From Arthrobacter jinronghuae (lineage in GTDB: Bacteria; Actinomycetota; Actinomycetes; Actinomycetales; Micrococcaceae): a DNA stretch of 64,000 bases. The DNA is taken from NCBI RefSeq assembly GCF_025244825.1, contig NZ_CP104263.1, positions 3,534,001 to 3,598,000 of the forward strand, in the 5' to 3' direction. The notes beneath the pieces are model-generated. The model did not search any database and was not told the DNA's origin. It was given only the letters and a program-made list of their open reading frames with translations. Shown one piece after another: positions 1 through 8,756 of this stretch (position 1 is the stretch's first letter; every line of letters begins with the position of its first letter). The position numbers and the translations under genes were made by a program.

Positions 1-615
1 AGCAGCGATGCCGAAGTCCTGGCCGGGGTGACCCTGCTTCGGAACAAGCAGGGCACCACCGTGGCCAGCAGCAGCGAGGCGGCGCGGGCGCTGGATGAAG
101 TCCAGTACGGCTTCGGAGACGGGCCGTGCATGCGGGCCTCGCGGACGGGGCGGACAGTCATGGTGGAAGATGTGCGCACCGACCCCCGGTGGCCGGAGTA
201 CACGGACGCCATCCGGGACCGCGGTTTCCATTCCATCCTCGGCGTCCCGCTTCTCCTCGGTAACGACGGCGGTGCCGGGCTCAACCTGTATGCCCGGGAC
301 GCCGGTCACTTCACACCGCACATCATCCGGTCAGCCGAAACGTTCGCCGCTGAGGCGGCAGTCACCCTGCAATTGGCCGTCCAGATCGCCCGGCACAAGA
401 GCACAGCCGATCACCTCCGCGCGGCCATGGAAGCCCGGACCACCATCGACCTCGCAGTCGGGATTATCATGGCTCAGAACAAATGCGGTCAGCAGGAGGC
501 CTTCCAGATCCTGAGCGGTGCCTCCAGCAACCGGAACGTGAAACTCCGCGGCCTCGCCGAGCAAGTGGTGAAGTCCGTAACGTCGCAGGATGTGGAAACC
601 CACTTCATCGACTAG
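1..615 (+). CDS. GAF-ANTAR regulatory protein, 5' end outside window
   Basis: The reading frame is open from base 1, so the start lies upstream. The visible 204 residues hold most of a GAF sensor domain (about residues 1-130) and then a C-terminal ANTAR domain (about 140-200, around AMEARTTIDLAVGIIMAQ). ANTAR domains bind paired RNA hairpins and act as antiterminators; with a GAF domain the protein is probably a signal-responsive antiterminator in the cytoplasm. It converges on the dehydrogenase at 635. The ligand cannot be read from the sequence. Confidence 0.9.
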   Translation, partial: SSDAEVLAGVTLLRNKQGTTVASSSEAARALDEVQYGFGDGPCMRASRTGRTVMVEDVRTDPRWPEYTDAIRDRGFHSILGVPLLLGNDGGAGLNLYARDAGHFTPHIIRSAETFAAEAAVTLQLAVQIARHKSTADHLRAAMEARTTIDLAVGIIMAQNKCGQQEAFQILSGASSNRNVKLRGLAEQVVKSVTSQDVETHFID

Positions 616-634
616 GGCGTGCCTCCGGGACGCT

Positions 635-2113
635 TCAGGCTTCGTCCACCAGCGCAGCGACGGCTGCCCGGGCACCGCTGCGGTGCAGGGTTCCGAGGGC
701 GGACAGGTACTCCTGCGCGAACCTTGCATCGGAAGACAGGTCCGCGAAGAAGTGCTGCTGCGAAATAAAAGCCAGCGGATCCTCCCGGTTCCGCTCCGCC
801 GCTGCCATCACTTCATCACGCCGGTTATCCACCACCCGGATCGGTTCGCCTGCCTCGTCCACGCCCTCGGCGTAGCGTGCCCACGAGGCAATGATTGCGG
901 CGGAACGAGAGATTTCGCCGCCCGCGGCCACATTCTCCCGGACCACCGGAACCAGCCATTTCGGAATCCGGTCCGAGCTTTCGGCGCACAGGCGGGCGAG
1001 GGTGTCCCGGACGTGTTCATTGCCGAAACGCTGCAGCAGCCTCAGCTTGTAGGCGCCCAGATCGACGCCGGGGACAGGGAGCAGGGTGGGGGTTGCTTCC
1101 CGGTCCATGTAGTCCAGGAGGAACTGCGCCATCTGAGGGTCCCGCACGGCCTCGTGCACGTATCGGTAGCCCGAGAGATAGCCCAGGTAGGCCAGGGCCT
1201 GATGACCACAGTTCAACAGACGCAGTTTCATGTGTTCGTACGGTTCAACGTCCGCCGTCATGTTCACACCGGCGTCCTCCCACGGCGGCCTGCCCTGCGG
1301 AAACGCATCCTCCAGCGCCCACTGCTCGAAGTCCTCGGCCACCACCGGCCATGCATCCTCGACTCCGAATTCATCGGCCAGCAGCGTGCGGTCGGCGTCG
1401 GTGGTCGCCGGCGTGATCCGGTCCACCATCGAGGAGGGGAAGGAAACAGCCTCCTGCACCCACTTCCCCAGCTCCGGGTCCCGCAGCCGCGCGAACTCCC
1501 CGAAGGCCTTTCGGGCCACCTCTCCGTTGCCGGGAACGTTGTCGCAGGACATCACGGTGAACGGTTCCAGCCCCCGTTCCCGCCGGCGCCGCAATGCCTC
1601 GATGACGAGGCCGAAGACGCTCGACGGCACCGCCCCCGGTTGCAGATCCGCCGCGACGCCGGCATTTCCGGCGTCGAATTCCCCCGTGGTGTCACTGATG
1701 TTGTACCCGCCCTCGGTGATGGTCAGGGAAACGATGCGGGTGGCCGGGGCTGCCATTTTTTCAATGACCCCTTCGGGGTTTTCGGGGGCGAACAGGTACT
1801 CGGCAATCGAGCCGATTACGCGGGCTTCCAAGGCACCGTCGGGGTGCTTCAGGACCAGCGTGTACAGGCAGTCCTGACTGTCCATCACGGTTTTCATCGC
1901 GGCATCGGAGGGGAGCACACCCACGCCGCAGATGGCCCAGTCCAGGGCTTTGCCTTCGTTCATCAGCCGGTCCAGGTACATAGCCTGGTGTGCCCGGTGG
2001 AATCCTCCGACACCGAAATGCACGATGCCGGTGCGCAGACGGGAGCGGTCATAGCCGGACCGGGCAATGGACGGCGGAAGATGGGGAAGGGACTCGTCGC
2101 TGAGCTTGGTCAT
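635..2113 (-). CDS. Mannitol/fructuronate-type long-chain polyol dehydrogenase
   Basis: A 492-residue member of the polyol-specific long-chain dehydrogenase family, which interconverts polyols or uronates with ketoses using NAD(P)H. The N-terminal Rossmann motif GIVHFGVGGFHRAHQA is near residue 30. The family catalytic signature K-x4-N-x2-H is visible as Lys296, Asn301, His304. AAGGTGG sits 4 bases before the ATG. Substrate (mannitol, arabinitol or fructuronate) cannot be told apart from the sequence, and there is no sugar transporter or kinase beside it. A small unknown gene lies 77 bp upstream on the same strand. Confidence 0.92.
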   Translation of the reverse strand: MTKLSDESLPHLPPSIARSGYDRSRLRTGIVHFGVGGFHRAHQAMYLDRLMNEGKALDWAICGVGVLPSDAAMKTVMDSQDCLYTLVLKHPDGALEARVIGSIAEYLFAPENPEGVIEKMAAPATRIVSLTITEGGYNISDTTGEFDAGNAGVAADLQPGAVPSSVFGLVIEALRRRRERGLEPFTVMSCDNVPGNGEVARKAFGEFARLRDPELGKWVQEAVSFPSSMVDRITPATTDADRTLLADEFGVEDAWPVVAEDFEQWALEDAFPQGRPPWEDAGVNMTADVEPYEHMKLRLLNCGHQALAYLGYLSGYRYVHEAVRDPQMAQFLLDYMDREATPTLLPVPGVDLGAYKLRLLQRFGNEHVRDTLARLCAESSDRIPKWLVPVVRENVAAGGEISRSAAIIASWARYAEGVDEAGEPIRVVDNRRDEVMAAAERNREDPLAFISQQHFFADLSSDARFAQEYLSALGTLHRSGARAAVAALVDEA

Positions 2114-2190
2114 AACGCCACCTTAGGCCGGGGTGCGCCAATCTAGCAGATCGGCTCAGGCCCTCCCATAGAAGCCTGAGTGCCTCGCAC

Positions 2191-2391
2191 TTACTCGACG
2201 GCCTGAGCGTCCATTTCGATGAAGACCCAGTCGGGCTCGGCGAGGATCGGGTCCATGACGGGGCCGCCGGCCTCGGCAATCCGGTCCTGGACCTTGGGCG
2301 GCAGGCCGTCCTGGCGGAGATTGTGCCTCAACCAGTCCTTGGCCGAACCGTCCAGGTAAGGCCACCAGCGTTCGATTCGGATAGGTTCCAC
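2191..2391 (-). CDS. Small hypothetical protein (66 aa)
   Basis: I do not recognise this protein. It is short, acidic and Trp-rich at the N-terminus (IERWWPYLDGSAKDWLRHNL), soluble, with no signal peptide or membrane segment. I chose the GTG at 2391 because GAAGGGGG lies just before it. The frame stays open upstream to 2502, but that part covers the hairpin downstream of pstS and looks non-coding. It precedes the polyol dehydrogenase on the same strand. Confidence 0.6.
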   Translation of the reverse strand: MEPIRIERWWPYLDGSAKDWLRHNLRQDGLPPKVQDRIAEAGGPVMDPILAEPDWVFIEMDAQAVE

Positions 2392-2478
2392 AGCAGCCCC
2401 CTTCAGCGTTGCGTAAATCCACGGTGACACCGGCACTAAGGGGGCGCAAGAGGACAACGAAAGAGCTGCAGGGGAAGC

Positions 2479-2508
2479 TGCGGTGCTACCGGCAGGTAGC
2501 ACCGCAGG
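2479..2508 (-). terminator. Hairpin downstream of pstS
   Basis: A perfect 13-bp inverted repeat (CTGCGGTGCTACC / GGTAGCACCGCAG) with a 4-base loop, about 10 bp past the pstS stop codon. There is no strong U tract, so it could be a weak terminator or an mRNA 3' stabiliser. Confidence 0.65.
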
Positions 2509-2517
2509 ACCGTGGAA

Positions 2518-3633
2518 CTAGTCGCGGACGGTGATGGATTCCAGCGCCTCGCGGGCCTCTTCGGCCAGGGATTCGGGGATCGGGGCGCTCTTCGCTGCCT
2601 CTGCGGATGTCTGCTGTCCCTCCTCGCTGACCACATACTGGCCGAAGGTCCGCACACGCTCGACGAGGTCGGCGTCGTCATAGGAACTGCAGTAGATCTG
2701 GTAGGAAACCAGCACCAGCGGGTACGCCCCCGGCGCCGTCGTCCGCCGGTCCAACTGGAGCGCAATGTCGTGTTCCCCGCGGCCGGGGACGCGCTTGGAC
2801 TGTTCGACGGCGGTGCTCGCCGCTTCCGCGCTGATCGGCACGAATTCGGTCCCGACGAGCAGGTTGGCGGTGCCCATGGAATCGTCGATCACCGAGTCGT
2901 CGGCGTAGGTGAGGGCTCCCTCGGTGCGTGTCACGGTGCTGACGACGCCGGAGCTTCCCTGTGCGTTCTCGCCCTGCAGCCCTCCCGGCCAGGTTCCGGA
3001 CGGTGCATCCGGCCAGGCATCGGGCGCAACTTCGTGCAGGTATTCGGTGAAGTTCTCCGTGGTGCCCGAGTCATCCGCCCGGCTGACGGGAGTGATCCGG
3101 GTTTCAGGCAGTTGGACGCCCGGGTTGAGTGCGGCGATGGCCGGATCGTTCCAGGACTCAATCTCGCCGCGGAACATCCGGGCAATGGTGACGGCGTCCA
3201 GATTCAGCGACTCGATCCCGGGGAGGTTGAATGCCACGGCAATCGGGGAAATGTAGGCAGGAATGTCCAGTGCACCCTCCGGCCCGCAGACTGCCTTGGC
3301 GTCTGCCATTTCCTCTTCCTGCAGATAGGCGTCGGAGCCGGCGAAGTTCACCGCACCGGCCAGCAGTGCACTGCGCCCGGCGCCGGAGCCGTCCGGGGAG
3401 TACTGAAGCTGGACCTTGGGATGCAGCGTCCCGAAACCGGCAATCCAGGAATCCATTGCAGGGCCCTGGGCGCTCGATCCGGCGCCGGAGAGCACTCCGC
3501 TGAGGTTGGAGGTGCTGTTCTCGGCTGCCTCGCGCTGGGCGTCGCCGAGGGGATAATCGGATCCGCAGGCGGTGAGGGCAAGCGTTGCCAGCACCACCGT
3601 GGCCAGGGAACGGGCGGGGCGGATTGGGCGCAA
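2518..3633 (-). CDS. pstS: Phosphate ABC transporter substrate-binding lipoprotein
   Basis: Binds inorganic phosphate outside the membrane and delivers it to the PstCAB transporter. The 371-residue product begins with a lipoprotein signal ending in LTAC (Cys23) and has the phosphate-loop features GAGSSAQ, the stretch around SPDGSGAGR, and SRADDSGTTENF. The start is a TTG at 3633, chosen because GGAAGGA lies 6 bases before it and the lipoprotein signal follows at once; the frame remains open upstream but without coding character. pstC, pstA and pstB are not next to it, so this is an orphan copy or the permease lies elsewhere. Confidence 0.93.
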   Translation of the reverse strand: MRPIRPARSLATVVLATLALTACGSDYPLGDAQREAAENSTSNLSGVLSGAGSSAQGPAMDSWIAGFGTLHPKVQLQYSPDGSGAGRSALLAGAVNFAGSDAYLQEEEMADAKAVCGPEGALDIPAYISPIAVAFNLPGIESLNLDAVTIARMFRGEIESWNDPAIAALNPGVQLPETRITPVSRADDSGTTENFTEYLHEVAPDAWPDAPSGTWPGGLQGENAQGSSGVVSTVTRTEGALTYADDSVIDDSMGTANLLVGTEFVPISAEAASTAVEQSKRVPGRGEHDIALQLDRRTTAPGAYPLVLVSYQIYCSSYDDADLVERVRTFGQYVVSEEGQQTSAEAAKSAPIPESLAEEAREALESITVRD

Positions 3634-3785
3634 AGGGTGTCCTTCCAAAGAAGCGGCTACGGCGTCCAACGCCGGGGAGGCAGATCCTAAAAGCTGCCCT
3701 TTCAAGGCTAGCGGGCAATCGGTCCCGCCTGCCAACCGAAAACCGACTTCCCTCTTGAGGAGTTCCGGGGCCTGCTGCCAGCATT

Positions 3786-4172
3786 GTGCCCGTGCTGATT
3801 GCCGCAGCGATTTTTGCCGTAGTAGCCGCCGCCGTCGCGTTCTACTTCTTTATGCTCGAATCCCTGCGCTGGGCCGAGCCGGAAACCGCGGCGATCTTTC
3901 AGCTGCGGGGAGCCAATGCCTCCGCCACCGCACAACTGGCGTACAACCTGGGGTTCTACAACCTGTTCCTGGCGGTGGGAGCAGGACTGGGTGTGGTTTT
4001 GCTTGTCGCCGGCAACGCCGTGGCCGGGCTGACGCTGATGACCTTCACCACCGCCTGCATGCTGCTCGCTGCGGTGGTCCTGGTGCTCAGCGACCGGAGG
4101 TTGGGCAGGCTGTCCCTGGTCCAGGGCGGTCCGGCGGCGTTGTCCCTCGCCTTTTCGCTGCTCGGGACCTGA
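3786..4172 (+). CDS. DUF1304-family membrane protein
   Basis: A 128-residue protein with four predicted membrane helices (about residues 3-23, 50-70, 74-98 and 110-127), matching the small DUF1304 family. The typical AYNLGFYNLFLA stretch is present. No biochemical role is established for the family. The GTG start at 3786 has no strong ribosome binding site. It converges on alkA, leaving 22 bp between the stops. Confidence 0.8.
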   Translation: MPVLIAAAIFAVVAAAVAFYFFMLESLRWAEPETAAIFQLRGANASATAQLAYNLGFYNLFLAVGAGLGVVLLVAGNAVAGLTLMTFTTACMLLAAVVLVLSDRRLGRLSLVQGGPAALSLAFSLLGT

Positions 4173-4194
4173 CTAGCCGCCCGCCGGACGAAAG

Positions 4195-5103
4195 CTACCG
4201 CGCAGCGGGGGCCGGCACCGCGTAGGCTGCCCGGGTCCAGAGGTGGAACAGGGCGTAGGAGCGCCACGGGCGCCACGGCTGCGAAAGCACGGCAGCCTCC
4301 TGCCCGCTTCCCACCCCGAGCGCCCGTTTCAGCACCAGGTCATCGGCCGGGTAGGCATCCCGGTCCCCCAGCACCCGCACGGCCAGGTAGTCGGCCGTCC
4401 ACGGTCCGATCCCGGGCAGGGCCAACAGTCCGGCCCGCACGGCTCCCGGTTCCGCTCCCGGACGCAGCGGCAGGCCACCGGCCACGGCGTCGGCCAGCGC
4501 CGACAGGGTTCGGGCGCGGGCATGGGTGATCCGGACCGCGGATTGGATCTCGGCGGCCGGCACCGCCGCCAGCCGCTCCACCGTCGGAAAAGCGAACAAC
4601 CCGTTCGGCCCGGGCTCCCCGAACGCCGCGACCAGCCGGGAGCCGAAGGTCCTGGCGGCCGCGAGGGATACCTGCTGCCCGAGGACAGTCTGGACGCCGG
4701 TTTCAAAACCGTCCGTGGAGCCGGGCACCCGCAGCCCGGGGTGCCGGTCCACCAGTGGTTCCAGCAGCTCGAAGCGGGAGAGGAACGGGTCCACTGCGCC
4801 CGGATCGGCGTCCAGGTCCAACCAGGTCCGGACCGTTGATATCAGGGCTGCTTCCTCCGCGGCGGGCAGTGCGGGCAGGTCGAGGACCACTCCGGCGTCG
4901 CTCAGGGACACTGCCACGGCGACCGGTGCCGAAGCTCCCCGCAGCAACCGCTCTACCGTAGCGCCGTCGTCGGTCCGGGTGACCCGTTCCAGGCCCGGTA
5001 CCGCGTGCGCCTGCAGCGCCCTGGCGAGCGGTTCCCAGGCGAAGGGACCGCGGTGCTGCAGTGGGTGCCGCTGCCTGCCTGCCAAAGCCGCAGGCCCGGT
5101 CAT
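4195..5103 (-). CDS. alkA: DNA-3-methyladenine glycosylase II
   Basis: Removes alkylated purines from DNA, the first step of base excision repair. The 302 residues have an N-terminal AlkA-type domain and a helix-hairpin-helix (LPGIGPWTADYLAVRVLG), followed by the catalytic aspartate region YPADD (Asp254/255). The ATG at 5103 overlaps the alkB stop codon as ATGA, so the two are translationally coupled. It is the last gene of the sigma-ogt-alkB-alkA operon. No N-terminal Ada-type zinc or HTH domain is fused to it, unlike many actinobacterial AlkA proteins. Confidence 0.93.
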   Translation of the reverse strand: MTGPAALAGRQRHPLQHRGPFAWEPLARALQAHAVPGLERVTRTDDGATVERLLRGASAPVAVAVSLSDAGVVLDLPALPAAEEAALISTVRTWLDLDADPGAVDPFLSRFELLEPLVDRHPGLRVPGSTDGFETGVQTVLGQQVSLAAARTFGSRLVAAFGEPGPNGLFAFPTVERLAAVPAAEIQSAVRITHARARTLSALADAVAGGLPLRPGAEPGAVRAGLLALPGIGPWTADYLAVRVLGDRDAYPADDLVLKRALGVGSGQEAAVLSQPWRPWRSYALFHLWTRAAYAVPAPAAR

Positions 5104-5783
5104 GACAGCCCGGTCATGCGCAGCGTGATGTTGATCCGCCCCGCGGGCAGGCCGGATGCCGGGTCCGCCGTGCCTGCCAGCGTCCGCGGAACGCCGTGGT
5201 AGGCGAACCGGGAGGGACCGCCGAAGACAAACAGGTCTCCTGATTCCAGCTCCAAGTCGGTGTAGGGCCGGGTCCGCGTCTCGGTGTTGCCGAACCGGAA
5301 AACGCAGGTGTCCCCGATGCTGATGGACACCACCGGTGCGCTGGATTTCTCGTCCTTGTCCTGGTGCATGCCCATGTGGGCGCCCTCGGCGTAGTAGTTG
5401 ATCAGCGCCGTATCCGGGGTGTAGTTCTCCGGCCGGAAATCTTCCCGCGCATACGTTCCGTCCGGCTGCCGGTAGGCCTCGCGGAGGGCATCGCGGCCCA
5501 GTTCGATCAGCCAGTCCGGCAGCTCGGCGACGCGGCCGCCCCCGACGTCGTCGGCCGTCCGCGTGTATTTGTAGGGCTGCCAGTGCCAGCCCAGGCACAC
5601 GGTCTGCACGGACATGGTGTGCCCGCCGGGGAGGACGGCCGCGCGCATGGGTACCGGCCCGATGGCCCACTGCCGGCAGGCCTGGACAATGCGCTGCTGT
5701 TTCTCCGGCGGTAGCCAGCCCGGCACGTGGACGGCGCCGACGGCGGGTTCGGATCGTTCGCGGGGGAAAAGCGAGTTGCTCAT
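5100..5783 (-). CDS. alkB: Alkylated-DNA dioxygenase AlkB
   Basis: An Fe(II)/2-oxoglutarate dioxygenase that oxidatively removes methyl groups from 1-methyladenine and 3-methylcytosine. The 227-residue protein shows the iron ligands His140-x-Asp142 and His196 and the 2-oxoglutarate/DNA motif R-x-N-x-T-x-R near residues 216-222 (RINITLR). It overlaps ogt upstream and alkA downstream by ATGA junctions, so all should be made from one message. Confidence 0.95.
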   Translation of the reverse strand: MSNSLFPRERSEPAVGAVHVPGWLPPEKQQRIVQACRQWAIGPVPMRAAVLPGGHTMSVQTVCLGWHWQPYKYTRTADDVGGGRVAELPDWLIELGRDALREAYRQPDGTYAREDFRPENYTPDTALINYYAEGAHMGMHQDKDEKSSAPVVSISIGDTCVFRFGNTETRTRPYTDLELESGDLFVFGGPSRFAYHGVPRTLAGTADPASGLPAGRINITLRMTGLS

Positions 5784-6439
5784 GCGGCGGCTTCCAGGTC
5801 GAGGAGGATTTTCTTGGCGGCGGGACCGCCCCGGTAGCCGCCGGTGGTCCCGTCGGAGCGCAGGACCCGGTGGCAGGGGATCACCAGGGGCAGCGGATTG
5901 CGGCCGCAGGCGGTGCCGACGGCCCGGACGGCACCGGGGTTTCCGGTCAGTGCGGCTATGCCCGCGTACGTGGAGGTGTGCCCGTAACCGATCTTCTGCA
6001 GCGTCTGGACCACGGTCCGCCGGTACCCGGCGGTGAGCCGGAGGTCCAAGTCCAGGTCGAAGCTGCGCCGGGTACCGTCGAAGTACTCGCCGAGTTGGGC
6101 GGCGGGACGGGCCAGGCGCTCCGGAGCCTCGAGGATCCGCGGGCTGATCCGGGTGCTGAGGTCCTGGAGCACGGTATCCACCCCTTCACATTCGAACGCG
6201 ACCCGGACCAGGCCGGCGTCGGTGGCTGCAAGGATGAGCCGGCCCACGGGACTGTCGATGACCGTGTAGGCAACGTCCAGCAGTCCGGCGAACTCGGCTC
6301 CTGCGGCCAGGCGGGAATGCAGGGTGGCAAGGACCGCGTCCTCGCGGGGGTCGGGGGCCAGGAGGCCGGTGTCGGTGGGGCCGGTGCCGGTGGGACCGGC
6401 GTCGTAGGGACCGGCGCCGTCCGTCTCAAAGGATGCCAT
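5780..6439 (-). CDS. ogt: Methylated-DNA-protein-cysteine methyltransferase
   Basis: Transfers methyl groups from O6-methylguanine to its own cysteine. The active site VIPCHRV places the acceptor at Cys189 of 219 residues, followed by the RSDGTTGGYRGG loop. The start at 6439 has GAGGAGG six bases upstream and lies inside the 3' end of the sigma factor gene (14-bp overlap). The N-terminal 30 residues are a Gly/Pro/Thr-rich extension unusual for the family. Second gene of the four-gene repair operon. Confidence 0.95.
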   Translation of the reverse strand: MASFETDGAGPYDAGPTGTGPTDTGLLAPDPREDAVLATLHSRLAAGAEFAGLLDVAYTVIDSPVGRLILAATDAGLVRVAFECEGVDTVLQDLSTRISPRILEAPERLARPAAQLGEYFDGTRRSFDLDLDLRLTAGYRRTVVQTLQKIGYGHTSTYAGIAALTGNPGAVRAVGTACGRNPLPLVIPCHRVLRSDGTTGGYRGGPAAKKILLDLEAAA

Positions 6440-6905
6440 GGCGGTCCTCCTCATACAGGGTGCGTAGTTTCTTGATGCCGTCTGCCGCGGACCGCCGGCA
6501 GGCGGCTTCGCTGCCGCCGAGCAGCCGCGCCACTTCGGCATAAGGGAGCCCGGCGAGGTGATGGTAGGCCAGCGCCTCGCGCTGGCGGACCGGCAGGGTT
6601 TTCAGGGCCGACCACAGTCCGTCCGTGTCCGCCTGCGGTGCCCTCACAGGTTCGGGGATTTCGTCCACCGGAACCGGGTTCCGGGCGGCGGAACGGTGCT
6701 GATCCACGGCCTTCCGCTTGGCTATGGTCACCAACCAGGCCTGGACGTTCGCACCCTCCGGCAGGTCCGGGTAAGCGCCCAGGGCGGCGAGGAACGTTTC
6801 GGACCACGCGTCTTCGGCCTGGTCCGGCCCTACGACGGCACGGCAGACGCGCAGCACGGCCGGACCGTGTTCGCGGACAATCTGCTCAAAGGGTTTCACT
6901 TCCAC
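6426..6905 (-). CDS. ECF-like sigma-70 family factor heading the alkylation-repair operon
   Basis: A 159-residue sigma factor with region 2 (about residues 1-75, with EDAWSETFLAAL and VQAWLVTIAKRKAVDQHR) and region 4 (about 95-150, with LPVRQREALAYHHLAGLPYAEVARLLG). Region 3 is absent, as in ECF factors. It overlaps ogt, so sigma factor and repair enzymes are co-transcribed. The sequence shows no anti-sigma factor nearby. I infer that it directs transcription of this operon, which has no Ada-type regulator. It is divergent from the acyl-CoA ligase gene. Confidence 0.88.
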   Translation of the reverse strand: MEVKPFEQIVREHGPAVLRVCRAVVGPDQAEDAWSETFLAALGAYPDLPEGANVQAWLVTIAKRKAVDQHRSAARNPVPVDEIPEPVRAPQADTDGLWSALKTLPVRQREALAYHHLAGLPYAEVARLLGGSEAACRRSAADGIKKLRTLYEEDRHGIL

Positions 6906-7023
6906 ATACGGTAGACGTTTTCCGCGCTCCGTTTGTGAGCCGCCTGGTTAAGAAAGTTTCCCGCGTTCGACGCCGGTCGCTAGACTTCCCTCTACGTTGC
7001 ACAGATCAAAGGAGATCACCCCC

Positions 7024-8565
7024 ATGCACAACCTCGCCGGCATCCTGACCGACACGGTGGCGCGCTTTCCGGAGCGGACAGCCCTGAAGCTAGATGAAAC
7101 CGTAGTCTCCTACGCGGCCCTCGACGCCATGAGCGCCAAGGTTGCCGGCCTCCTGGCCAGCCGGGGGGTGGAGCCCGGAGACCGCGTTGCGCTGGTGATG
7201 CCGAACATCCCGCAGATGGCGTTCCTGTACTACGGCACCCTGCGCCACGGCGCCGTCGTCGTTCCCATGAACCCGCTGCTGAAGGCCCGCGAGGTGGCCT
7301 ACCACCTGCAGGACTCGGGTGCCCGGATTGTCTTCGCGTGGGAGGGCGTGGCCGCGGAAGTCTCCGCCGGGGCGGAAGAGGCCGGCGGCGTGGAGGTGGT
7401 CTCCGTGGATTCCGCCGCTTTCCTGCAGTTGCTTGCCGGTGCGGACAGCCGAACGGAAGTGGCGGAGGTGGATGACCAGGACACCGCGGTGATCCTCTAC
7501 ACCTCCGGAACCACGGGGCGGCCCAAGGGCGCTGCCCTCACGCACCGGAACCTTCTCACCAACGCCTATGTTGCCCAGTCCCTGCTGAACACGGTGGAGA
7601 CTGATGTCCACTTCGGCGGACTGCCATTCTTCCATGTGTTCGGCCAGACCGCGGCCCTGAACTCGTCCGTCCTGTCCGGTGCCTCCATCAGCCTGCTGCC
7701 TCGCTTTGATGCGGGCAAGGCGCTGGAAATCATCGAGCGCGACGGCGTGACCATCTTCGAAGGCGTGCCCACCATGTACGTAGGCATGCTGCGCCACCCG
7801 GCGGTCAAGAACACCAACCTGTCCTCCCTGCGCGGAGCCATCACCGGTGGTTCCGCCATGCCGCTGGAAATCCTGCACGAGTTCGAGGAGGTTTTCGGCA
7901 TCGAACTGCTGGAGGGTTACGGCCTCTCGGAAACCTCGCCGATTGTCTCCTTCAACGTTCCCGGCGGCGACCGCCGGCCCGGTTCCATCGGCAAAACCGT
8001 GGCAGGGACAGAGGTCCGGATGCTGGACCCGGACGGCAACGACGTTCCGGTCGGCGAGGTCGGGGAGCTGTCCGTCCGCGGCGACGGAGTGATGAAGGGC
8101 TACTGGAAGAACGACGACGCCACGGCCGCTGCCATCCCGGACGGCTGGTTCCGGACCGGGGACCTGGCCCGTTTCGACGAGGACGCCAACATCTACATAG
8201 TGGACCGCAAGAAGGACATCATTCTGCGCGGCGGCTACAACGTGTATCCCCGCGAGATCGAAGAGGTGCTCTACGAACACCCGGCCGTGGCCGAAGCCGC
8301 GGTCATCGGCATCCCCGACCCGCTGCACGGCGAGGAAATCGCGGCCGTTGTGGGGCTTCGAGAAGAGGCAGTTCCTGCTGACGACGCGGCCCGGGAAGAG
8401 CTGATTGCGGACATCCAGCAGTTCACCAAGGACCGGTTGGCCGCGTACAAGTATCCCCGGCTCATCGAACTGACCGATGCGCTGCCCAAGGGGCCCACGG
8501 GCAAGATCCTGAAGCGCGAAATCAAGGTCTCCGCACCCCTGGCGGCCGAAGCGCCCGGGGCATAG
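7024..8565 (+). CDS. Long-chain fatty acid-CoA ligase / AMP-dependent synthetase
   Basis: Activates a carboxylic acid to its CoA thioester through an acyl-adenylate. The 513-residue product has the AMP-binding motif YTSGTTGRPKG at residues 159-169, the core motif GYGLSETSP, and the hinge and C-terminal lysine regions (DRKKDIILRGGYNVYPREIE; PKGPTGKILKREI). AAAGGAGA precedes the ATG at 7024; an in-frame ATG at 6997 lies upstream of this site and is disfavoured. It stands alone as a FadD-like protein; chain-length preference is unknown. Confidence 0.93.
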   Translation: MHNLAGILTDTVARFPERTALKLDETVVSYAALDAMSAKVAGLLASRGVEPGDRVALVMPNIPQMAFLYYGTLRHGAVVVPMNPLLKAREVAYHLQDSGARIVFAWEGVAAEVSAGAEEAGGVEVVSVDSAAFLQLLAGADSRTEVAEVDDQDTAVILYTSGTTGRPKGAALTHRNLLTNAYVAQSLLNTVETDVHFGGLPFFHVFGQTAALNSSVLSGASISLLPRFDAGKALEIIERDGVTIFEGVPTMYVGMLRHPAVKNTNLSSLRGAITGGSAMPLEILHEFEEVFGIELLEGYGLSETSPIVSFNVPGGDRRPGSIGKTVAGTEVRMLDPDGNDVPVGEVGELSVRGDGVMKGYWKNDDATAAAIPDGWFRTGDLARFDEDANIYIVDRKKDIILRGGYNVYPREIEEVLYEHPAVAEAAVIGIPDPLHGEEIAAVVGLREEAVPADDAAREELIADIQQFTKDRLAAYKYPRLIELTDALPKGPTGKILKREIKVSAPLAAEAPGA

Positions 8566-8573
8566 TCGGTTTC

Positions 8574-8704
8574 GGGCCTGGACACGGCCCCTACGGGGAC
8601 TTTCGCGGGCCTGGACACGGCCCCTACGGGGCCTGGAACGGCGGCAACGAAATTCTCGGCTCGCAGAGCTCGCCGAGAATATTAAAGCCGCCTTCCTCCA
8701 GGCC
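8574..8704. repeat. Tandem 25-bp repeat and nested inverted repeat between convergent genes
   Basis: Two identical 25-bp copies (8574-8598 and 8607-8631, period 33) run into a three-layer inverted repeat centred near 8666: GGCCTGGA 8630-8637 with TCCAGGCC 8697-8704, GGCGGC 8640-8645 with GCCGCC 8687-8692, and ATTCTCGGC 8652-8660 with GCCGAGAAT 8672-8680. It lies between two convergent genes, so a two-way terminator is the simplest reading. A small repetitive element is also possible. Confidence 0.7.
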
Positions 8705-8756
8705 CCTCCAGGACCGTTGAAGGTCCCACAGGGGCCCGTGCACGCGAACCTCCCCG

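Noticed and set aside
590..2146. A 518-residue plus-strand frame opposite the polyol dehydrogenase gene.
   Set aside because: The minus-strand gene has clear family motifs; the plus frame has Arg/Gly/His-rich low-complexity text typical of antisense shadows in high-GC DNA.
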